From Serripes groenlandicus (Eukaryota > Mollusca > Bivalvia > Cardiida > Cardiidae), in the NCBI GenBank assembly GCA_031761405.1, contig JASEVX010000011.1:42326411-42390410 (forward strand): a DNA stretch of 64,000 nucleotides, given 5' to 3'. The translations under genes and the position numbers were made by a program. Within the stretch, counting starts at the first letter, position 1. Each line of letters starts with the position of its first letter. Under the pieces are notes generated by a model that saw only the letters and a program-made list of their open reading frames with translations, ran no database searches and was not told the origin of the DNA. This document shows, one piece after another, positions 1 through 8,510 of the stretch.

Positions 1-83
1 TCTTTTACACAATGTTTTCATCACTATTCAAAATAGGAAATAGAACTTAAATCTACAAATTAGAGATAAGTTAATTTCAACAT

Positions 84-304
84 TGATTGATTGGGGTTAA
101 CGCCTTTTTTAACATTTCCTCAGTAATACCACGGCGGCCAGTTCACCTACAAATGTATTTCCTGGTTTTCTCACACCAGTACTCCACACAACAATCTTCC
201 AAAGCAACTGGCTGCTTTTCAACATAGACTTAGCACATTGGTGAAAGACGAATGACGCATGTCGCATTGACCTTTGTCAAACGTCGGAAAGAAATTTGGC
301 CGAA
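84..304 (-). mobile_element. SINE family 1, 5'-truncated copy
   Basis: The tail TGATTGATTGG and body (GGCGGCCAGTTCACCTAC, CACCAGTACTCCACACAACA) match the copies at 49703 and 59001, but the tRNA-like head is missing. Flanking repeats AATTTCAACAT (73-83) and AATGTCAACAT (305-315) fit a target duplication, so it was truncated during insertion. Confidence 0.85.
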
Positions 305-549
305 AATGTCAACATACACACGAGTTATAACCGCAAGGTCATTATTTATTTTATAATTAAGGCGCTTCTAGTGATTTTGGGACAGGATTTATAATGTATA
401 TGCATTTGCGTTAATTGAAGACTCAACGTCCGTCAACATGTAATCTAGTCCTTGATGTATCTGTTGACAAATAAACTAGAAATGTAGTCTAAATAGGTTT
501 TTGTAAATTAACCTTGTACGACTTCTGTAATCAATACGTTATGAGTTGT

Positions 550-1350
550 CTCTGTCTGTAAAGCTTGCAGGTATTATCCGGCGTCCGGCCGGCTGTTTGC
601 CTGAATGTGCATTCGTCCTTCCGTCATGGATTGCATGTATTGGTCAACACGTTGTTACTGCATGGCAGATTTATTTCAAAGTGGTCACACTTATAACGTG
701 TGATCAGGAAAACGGCAAAGTACTAGGTACATAACTTTGGTCTGTTTATTTTAGTTATCTTTATTTTTCCTTATTTAGTTCAGCGATTTCTCAATTAATT
801 TCCATTGTATCCATTTCAACCTTGGTTTGTAGATAACTTATGACCTACATATTTGCAGTGCACCATTACCATAAATTTAGCATGCTGCGTTTGGAGTGTG
901 TATATTTATGTCTTTCCATGTTCTCACTTATTATATGACTTTCGCATGCAACCCATGCGTTCCGTGAAATGCCCTTGTTCGTTAATGAGTGCTTCCCCAA
1001 GCTGTGTACTTTGTCAAGAGCAACTGACTGTCTGTCCGTCTTTGTGTTCATCCATCCGTCCGTCTGTCCGTTACGGTTTGCATTAATGGGTCAAAACTTT
1101 GTTTCTGTTTCGCAGATCCATTTCAAAGTCGTCACACGTATACATTGGGATTAGGAGATCGATACAATATTTTGAACACAAATCTGATCTGGTTTTTTAG
1201 GTGTAAACTCATTTTTTTCATTTCTTCGGTTAATTTCTCAATAGATGTCCAATGTATCAATTTAAGACTTAGTGTATAGGGAACGCAGAGCTACAGATAT
1301 GCAGTGCAAAAAGAAACACAACTCTAGCATGCTTTCGATTGACATTCATT
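550..1350 (+). repeat. two degenerate ~440-bp direct copies of a GTCCGTCCGT-containing repeat
   Basis: Shared blocks: ATTTCAAAGTGGTCACAC (673) with ATTTCAAAGTCGTCACAC (1120), and ATTTGCAGTGCACC (850) with ATATGCAGTGCAAA (1297), then AGCATGCT in both. The short ORFs here are not conserved between copies. Confidence 0.65.
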
Positions 1351-1429
1351 TATTAGCATGATTACAATATACATTGTGGATCTTTAGTGATTTCTGAACT
1401 GGAAATATTTTAATTAAGGGTCGCTGCTC

Positions 1430-1675
1430 GGTTTTTTGTCAATCTTTTGTCCTTCCTGATTTATTTTCTTTATACAAAAAAAGGGTCAAAATTTGATAAA
1501 TAAGGTACATGTATATGTTATTGGCAGGCAGTATGTGTTGCTTCACACAGTTCTGGTTTAGTTTGTTTATAAGGTCATTGTTTATTGTTTCAACAATGTT
1601 TGTCCATATTATCTATGCCATATATTTTCAACTTACATATGCCCCTATACCATTAGCGCTTGCAGCGCTTTGATT
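1430..1675 (+). repeat. dispersed repeat ending AGCGCTTTGATTA, copy 1
   Basis: TTTTGTCCTTCCTGATTTA, TTATTGGCAGGCAGTATGTG, TCAACAATGTTTGTC and GCGCTTGCAGCGCTTTGATTA. The copy at 39380-39615 shares all four blocks in order. Confidence 0.75.
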
Positions 1676-1684
1676 AACAGACAT

Positions 1685-1875
1685 GACCAATATTCAAACT
1701 TGGCCTACATATCATCAAGACAAACATTCTGATACAGTTTCAACATGCTCAAGTTAAAAATGCAGCCTCCATTATGTAAACAAGATTTCCCTTCAATTTG
1801 GCCTAGATACCTAGTTTCTGACCCAATATGAACTTGACTTAGATATCATTAAGACAAGCATTCTAACGAAAATGC
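1685..1875 (-). repeat. reverse fragment of the 26-27 kb tandem repeat family
   Basis: GTTTCAACATGCTCAAGTTA, TTGGCCTAGATACCTAGTTT and ATCATCAAGACAAACATTCTG. Confidence 0.65.
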
Positions 1876-2313
1876 CGCTGATACCTCCACAGTACTTGCG
1901 GGAGAAGTTTGCGTTTGCACGCTTCCTCTACAACTTAGTTAGTGGTGCATTGGTGGCTGAATAGAAGGGCTCATTCCTTTTACTGCCACTCTCCCTCTCT
2001 TGTAGGTACTGCCCTATCCTTCTCCTTTAGTCATCCCTTCTTTTATAGGGTATCTTGTAGTACTGTTACTTTGACACTTTTGTGATAAACTGTGTGTTAA
2101 ATTGCTACCTTCTGTGAAGAGCGCGATTGGAATCTGATTAGTGATGCAATGACCCGGCTTTTATAACCTGCGAGACACATTGGATGGTCGGCCAGACGCC
2201 GCCTTTCCCCGGTCAATGTCTGCCCGATGTCCGGCCGGGCTCTGAGCAGCGAATTTGGCCAGCGCTCGCCAGATATGTATGATGCCCGACCGGGTCGGGG
2301 TGTCGTGGGGTGG

Positions 2314-2625
2314 AAGGAGCCGGGCACGGGCCATATGGGCCCCCGCTAAATCCGCCACTATATTTGCCCCGCTTTTTCTTTGTTTACCATTAAGTTTTCG
2401 ACGCACAGGCCTTACGGCCCCGGTTTATCCGCCACTGTATATTTCACGTGACTTCTTTCGTGTGGTGGGGGAGTCGGGCACGGGCCCTATGGGCCCCCGC
2501 TAAATCCGCAACTACATTTGCCACGCCTTTTCTTTGTTTACCATTAATTTTTCGACGCACGGCCCCTACGCCCCCCCCCCCCCCGTTAATCCGCCACTGT
2601 ATCTTTCACGTGACTTCTTTCTTTG
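2314..2625 (+). repeat. GC-rich ~153-bp tandem duplication
   Basis: GGGCACGGGCC and ATGGGCCCCCGCTAAATCCGC occur at about 2322 and 2474, followed in both by CTTTTTCTTTGTTTACCATTAA-like and TTTCACGTGACTTCTTTC segments. A C14 run is at 2571-2584. 2180-2630 is the only markedly GC-rich stretch of the left end; a promoter or CpG island cannot be excluded but no exon follows. Confidence 0.75.
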
Positions 2626-2639
2626 TTTCCGTTCCTCTT

Positions 2640-4096
2640 CGCGAATGTTAATAATGTTAACAAGCGTCCATATTTGACCTCTCGGCGCATTATTTATGGG
2701 GGAGATATTAACCTTTTAAATGCAGTTTTGTTGAATCCATGATGAACTATTTTTCTCGCGTTGGGTCAGAGAGCAAGGGCGATTGCGGTTGAATGAGGCA
2801 GTAGAGATGTAAGAGGAATACTGTGAAGATATTCCAAATGGCGCGTCGAAGCACCGTAGAACATGACCTGGCGTTGGGTTTATGCTATACATTCTTAGGT
2901 GGCTAGGCATAGGACTGGTACCCATAGGGTTACAACACCAGCTTCATAAGGATTCGACATCTGCGAGACCGTTTTAAAACCGCAACGTGAACAGCAAGAT
3001 GAATGTTCGGACGCAATGGACGTGCCTTTTAAAGTGCCAAGACTGTGTACAGACGTCTCTCTGCATTATGCAAGAAAGAACTCACCAGGCGAAATAGGTT
3101 ACCGTCATTTAGAATGTTGCGTAGTCCACATTTCGACCCAGTGTTACGCGCCTGATTGGTAAAAAAATACGTATTTCGTATCTCTTGTATATAAACAGTA
3201 AATAACAATACTGCTTCAAATCGAAGTTAAAAGAAATGCTTAAATTCAAATATACATGATATTAGATCTAGATATGTTTAGTAGTATGTTTGAGAAATGA
3301 AGCAAAGAAAAACTCCTTTTCCATTAATTATATTCCTTTTTGACAGTACATTTCCTTTCTGCTAAATAACAAAGGCTGCTCAAACATATACAGTAGAACA
3401 AAAAATAATTTAATAATATGCAACATTGCACAGGAGAATTGTTACTATTATCTGGTCACATTAAATGATACAAACATACGGTAATACAATCAGCCTACTT
3501 TTCTAAATAATGATATGATTTTAAATAAAAAAATGTATTATTTATACACGTCTTAGGCGGCTAAATCAAAGTACCATTGATAAGATATCATTTATTTACA
3601 TTTTTTACAGGACAGATAGTCGAAGCTCACATAATAACATCGTTGTGTCAACACAATATATCATAACAGCAACATACACAAGTAAGTTTACTGCAGTTGC
3701 TGATACATCAAGTTAATAGGTGCTTCGATGTAAAACAGCGTACAAGATGTGAGGGGGTGGTCTTTTTGCATTTTCGCCCTACCTCTAACTTAGTCTTATA
3801 ACACGGAAACACCGGTTCTCGAACCTCTTAACATTTATCAGGGCTCATGGGAATACTTATAAATACATGTCAGAAACCAACAATATTGACGAATAAATTC
3901 AACAATTTATTTGTAAGTAAACAAAGCACCGGATAACATAAAATATGCAAGGTTTTACGACAATTTGTAAAGCCAGTTGGAAATATATAAACAGTCCTTG
4001 AAGTAAAGGTTCGAGAAAAGGTACGGTTCGAGAACAGGGACCTGTACGATGATATATGACCTCTCACAAGCTCGACCACGGTTATACCATCATTGC
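2640..4096. other. no gene recognised
   Basis: AT-rich. Short open frames resemble nothing known, and I see no exon with splice sites and conserved protein. No repeat copy was recognised here. Confidence 0.5.
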
Positions 4097-4342
4097 TAAC
4101 CCCTTCTAACATATAGAAGTATTTTTAAGCATCTGCAGCACACTACTTTTATTTTTAAAATCATTGATACAAAAGAAGAAATTGTTCATTATGAGCAAAT
4201 TCTCCTTTTAATTTGATACAGTGTTTTCACTTCAAATGATCAAATAATAATACTTTGTCTATTGTAGAGATTTTCCATACATGTTTGTGGCAAGTTAATT
4301 GTTTTCAAAATCGTTTTGTGCAGATTGGTTGTATGTGGGAAA
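4097..4342. mobile_element. piggyBac-like MITE (family A), degenerate, target of the 7.56-kb element
   Basis: It begins TAACCCCTTCTAACATATAG and contains AAGAAGAAATTGTTCATTATGAGC, with the end GCAGATTGGTTGTATGTGGGAAA. The 7.56-kb element is inserted in its last bases. Confidence 0.75.
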
Positions 4343-4351
4343 CAGTTAATC
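4343..4351. repeat. left target-site duplication of the 7.56-kb element
   Basis: CAGTTAATC, identical to 11917-11925. Confidence 0.88.
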
Positions 4352-4690
4352 GGGAGGGTCTAAAATGCGGAAGCGTTCTGCGGACAAATGCATTATAGAG
4401 TAAACTGCGGACAAATGCAATATAGAGTAAACTGCGGACAAATGCAGTATAGAGGGAAACCTAAATATAGAGGTAAAATGCGAACGCTATAATATGTATT
4501 TGTATATGGTAAGAACAAATTGTTTGTTGATTGCAATTATTATATTGACGATTTTTAATTCTTTAAATGAATTGAACAATAATTGACAGTTTGGTACTGC
4601 AATTGTCGGCCCTTTTTTGATCTTGTTCATTAAAATATTTTTTTTTCTTTTTTCGTTTTTAATGTTATGGTAGAAAAACATTTTAATTGT
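4352..4690 (+). repeat. left terminal inverted repeat
   Basis: It starts GGGAGGGTCTAAAATGCGG, then three minisatellite units (4379-4463), then an AT-rich tract reading AGAACAAATTGTTTGTTGA. Its reverse complement is found at 11567-11916 with scattered mismatches and one small insertion (an extra GCGGAC-type unit on the right side). Confidence 0.85.
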
Positions 4691-4943
4691 TCTATATAAA
4701 AATCGTCCGCAACAGTTTGGTACTGCAATTGTCGGCCCTTTTTTGATCTTGTTCATTAAAATATTTTTTTTTTCTTTTTTCGTTTTTAATGTTATGGTAG
4801 AAAAACATTTTAATTGTTCTATATAAAAATCGTCCGCAACAGTTTGGTACTGCAATTGTCGGCCCTTTTTTGATCTTGTTCATTAAAACTTTTTTTATTT
4901 CGTTTTTAATGTTATGGTAGAAAAACATTTTAATTGTTCTATA
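4587..4943 (+). repeat. ~127-bp direct repeat, three copies
   Basis: Copies begin at 4587, 4713 and 4840 with CAGTTTGGTACTGCAATTG. Each runs through a T-rich tract, then TTTTTAATGTTATGGTAG, to a GTCCGCA motif. The right end of the element has only one such unit, so this is a local expansion inside the left arm. Confidence 0.85.
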
Positions 4944-5740
4944 CTGCATTTGTCCGCAGTTTCCTCTATAGTGCAATTGTCCGCAGTTTACTCTATATTA
5001 TATATTGTCTGCACTATAAAACCAATTCCTATTTGCCGTCCGCATTTTACTCTATATTCTATGCCGTCCGCAGTTTCCTTCTATACTGCATTTGTCCGCA
5101 GTTTACTCTATATTGCATTTGTCCGCAGTTTACTCTATATTGCATTTGTCCGCAGTTTACTCTATACTGCATTTGTCCGCGCTATAAAACCAATACCTAT
5201 TTGCCGTCCGCAGTTTACTCTATATTCTATGCCGTCCGCAGTTTCCCTCTATACTGCATTTGTCCGCAGTTTACTCTATATTGCATTTGTCCGCAGTTTA
5301 CTCTATAATGCATTTGTCTGCAGTTTACTCTATATTATATATTGTCTGCGCTATAAAACCAATACCTATTTGCCGTCCGCATTTTACTCTATATTCTATG
5401 CCGTCCGCAGTTTCCCTCTATACTGCATTTGTCCGCAGTTTACTCTATACTGCATTTGTCCGCAGTTTACTCTATAATGAATTTGTCCGCAGATTACTCT
5501 ATATTGCATTTGTCCGCAGTTTACTCTTTATTATATATTGTCTGCGCTATAAAACCAATACCTATTTGCCGTCCGCAGTTTACTCTATATTCTATTCCGT
5601 CCGCAGTTTCCCTCTATACTGCATTTGTCCGCAGTTTACTCTATATTGCATTTGTCCGCAGTTTACTCTATACTGCATTTGTCCGCAGTTTACTCTACAT
5701 TATATATCGTCTGCACCTAAGCTGTCCGCAGTTTTCTCTA
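4941..5740 (+). repeat. 27-bp minisatellite array, left arm
   Basis: About 30 units built on CTCTATA-TTGCATTTG-TCCGCAGTTTA, with periodic longer variants carrying CTATAAAACCAATACC and TTTGCCGTCCGCA. Because 27 is a multiple of three, all frames stay open and give repetitive pseudo-proteins. I regard these as non-coding. The orientation is opposite to the right-arm array. Confidence 0.93.
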
Positions 5741-5835
5741 AAGGGTGTTTAAGCCTGCCAAATCCATTAAGGATGTGTGACCATACACTGCTAATTACCA
5801 TTGTGTACGATTGTCATATAATTATAAATCGAGAG
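5715..5835 (+). repeat. 120-bp motif, inverted partner of 9285-9400
   Basis: The core GATGTGTGACCATACACTG is preceded by AAACACCC-like and GCCAAATCC stretches. The reverse complement is at 9285-9400 with most bases conserved. A third partial copy in the same orientation as the second lies at 8672-8733. It marks the inner boundary of each minisatellite arm. Confidence 0.8.
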
Positions 5836-6283
5836 CATGTTGAAATGGAATCTTCCATTATATTTTCCCCTTTACAATCGATTCAAGGGTCATGGTCATG
5901 GATTCTAGTTATTGTTTGGTCTCTTCGTTTTCGACTTTGTAACTTTGAACATTTGTCCATGTGCCATACTACGAGGTAAATTATCCATGCAACATTCTAT
6001 TCTCTAGGGTACTTGGAAAAGGGCATACAAATAATTAACAAACAAACAATAAATATATCTATAAATATAACACTTTTAATCTTAATATTTTTTTCCGGTA
6101 ATTATATATATATATATATGTATATACCACAATAATACTTATCTATAACAAATGAGTTAGAAGTAACATATATTGAAAACATTGTGGGAAAAGGAGAATT
6201 TGCTTAACTAAACAATTTCTTAATTCCCATAACCTTTCTTTCCCGTCGTATAAACCAAATGTGTATGTGAAGGCTGTAAATAT
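5741..6283. other. 3' flank of the element gene
   Basis: AT-rich, with a (TA)n run at about 6104-6119. An open frame continues from the minisatellite into this stretch but resembles nothing and is not supported. No other gene is seen. Confidence 0.6.
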
Positions 6284-8510
6284 TTAACAAAAGTTGCAAT
6301 TGAAGTCCGCATCTATTTTCGAAATATCCACAGGTGCATTAACACAGGATTTGTGATACCAAATTGTACATTTATCACATTGTACCATGACGGTATCGAC
6401 ACATCCCGGCAAGTTACAAATACAATAATTTTCAATTTCTATTTCTAGTGGTTTGACTTTTCTTCTATGGCTTAATGTTTTTGTAGTTTGCGGGAATGCA
6501 GATATTTCTTGTTTTTGAAAACATTTGAGTAAATGGCTTCTCATTTTATTACAGTCAAAAATTAAATCGAAACACAATTTTTTACGAAAACAGTAAGATG
6601 TTACAAACGCTATCGCAAAAAGCCCGCAGTCTATGCTGTTGTTCTGCTTCATTATGATTGGAACTTTTATTTGAATGTTTTTTTTATCTCGAGCGTATAT
6701 CTGTGAAAGTTGAATTTCCAGACCGTTTGTTAAAATATTGTCTGGTGGACGGTCGGTGCCAAGGCTATCCAGTAAGTACACTGAGTCATTGTGGTAAATT
6801 GTAGAAACCCAATGGTCGTTGTGGTTGTGATGAATTTGGCAGGCGGGATACGTAACGGGATCCATGAGTAGTTTTGTTTTCCATCGTTTTTCATGTGTAC
6901 AAAAAAACTGGCACCATTTCTGTCAATTGAAGACCATTCATTTTCTTAAATTGCTTGCGTAACAATTTGTTAACTGCTTCCATATGGTTTGAATTCAGCT
7001 TTTTATTTTCGGTTATACATTTCATGTCTTCATTGGTCAATCCTAAATATTCATTCCACATTTCCTCGCGGTTATCTGTCTGAAAACTGTTGTCTCTGCT
7101 GCTGATTTCATAAGTTTGTAATTCATTTTCTTCTTTTATCATGGATAGGTCTGGCTCTATTTTGGGTATTTTATAACTGGAATCTGGAATCTCGCACTTT
7201 CTTTTATTGTTTAATGTCTGTGGCGATCTTAGTTGGGAACTTAATATAGGCGTAGAATTTTCGAAATTTAAATATTTTTTAGAATGTTTTCCTTTGAACT
7301 TGGAAGATGAGGTTTCAGATATTTTTTCTTTCAAAATTGAAGTAGGTGTTTCACAAATCAACTTGTCAACTTTCATGATTGAATCTGGTGCAGCTATTAT
7401 ATCAAAGTCATTGTCACCTGTTCGTCCTTTTTTTGTACCGCACTTTTTTGAATGCTTCTTTTCTCATATTTGAGTGTAAATTTTTTATTTGTTTATCATT
7501 TCTTGGCACTTTTATTCCTCTGAGATTCGATTCGGGTGATGATTCTGATTTAATTTTATCGATGAGGTCCTTTGGATTATGGGAGAGGCCTTGTGACTTA
7601 ATGTTATTTATAACAGAAGGCATTGTTCTTTTGAATTGGCGATTATTGTTCTTTCTGTTTCCATGTGGTAACAATTTATAAGCTTCGTTATTGCCGAAAT
7701 AAACTAAAACAGTTCTCCCATTATAATGTTCATCTTGAAATCTGTAGACATGTTTTTGAAAATCACTAGTCACTTTTCCTTGGTTACTTATTTTAAAAAA
7801 GATGCGCTGAATTGATTTTCCATGTGACCGGTAAAGTCTTCTACCGTTATCACGCCACGTGTACCCGTCTGCACGCCAATCTTCTTTTCTACTTGGATTA
7901 TCAGAATCATTAAATATGTAGATACTACCAGGAGCTGGACGATATGGAGGTTCAGTTGTTACGGCGTCTGTCTCGGAGTTCAACAGTATTGCTGCTGCTT
8001 CGTCATGAGTTAATGTTGTATCTGTTGTCGAGTATACCGGGACCTCTTTTCCGCCACCTATCAACTTCACTACATCTGTGCTCAAATAAAATCTGTTTGG
8101 TGTTTCCACTAATGTCACTGATGTTAAAGTCTTTCGTTGAACAAAGGGAATAGGTGAATGGGATCGTCTCTTAGGGCAGGAATGTGGTTTCTTCGTAGAG
8201 GACAAAATAGGGCTGATGACTGTTGGTGGAACAACGTGAGAAGGCGAATGGGATCGTCTCTTAGGGCAGGAAGGTGGTTTCTCCGTAGTGGACAAAATAG
8301 GGCTGATGACTGTTGGTGGAACAACGGGAGAAGGCGAATGGGATCGTCTTTTAGGGCAGGAAGGTGGTTTCTCCGTAGTTGACAACATAGGGGAGATGTC
8401 TTTTGTCTGCCGGAATCCGTTAACCATTCTGTCTATGTTTTCTGCTACGACATCGGTACCGTCGTAACTCAAGTGGAGACCATCCTTGCTGAGAACCCTT
8501 TTGTTCGGTC
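6284..8510 (-). CDS. element gene exon 4: DxxH block, repeats, CG-1-like, Ulp1 protease, PHD finger
   Basis: The acceptor is TTACTTTAG at 8511. The exon begins GPNKRVLSKDGLHLSYDG. Reading is open to 7414, then continues in a second frame (7376-6891) and a third (6865-6284). Each change of frame falls at a run of seven identical bases (T7 at 7428-7434, A7 at 6901-6907), and six bases would restore the frame. The three reading segments together form one coherent domain series. Either the copy is decaying or these are sequencing or assembly errors. The stop is at 6284-6286. Confidence 0.8.

Noticed and set aside
2097..2503. Opposed ORFs in the GC-rich patch as a gene
   Set aside because: Both strands are open because of GC-rich composition; the second half is a tandem duplicate and no protein family is recognisable.
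4487..4976. Minus-strand ORFs of 122 and 94 aa
   Set aside because: Products of the 127-bp triplicated T-rich repeat in the TIR, read in two frames.
4914..5979. Long open frames with repeated HLSAVYSIL/LYCICPQFT units (left minisatellite)
   Set aside because: They exist in overlapping frames only because the repeat unit is 27 bp and lacks stops. There is no start context and no domain.
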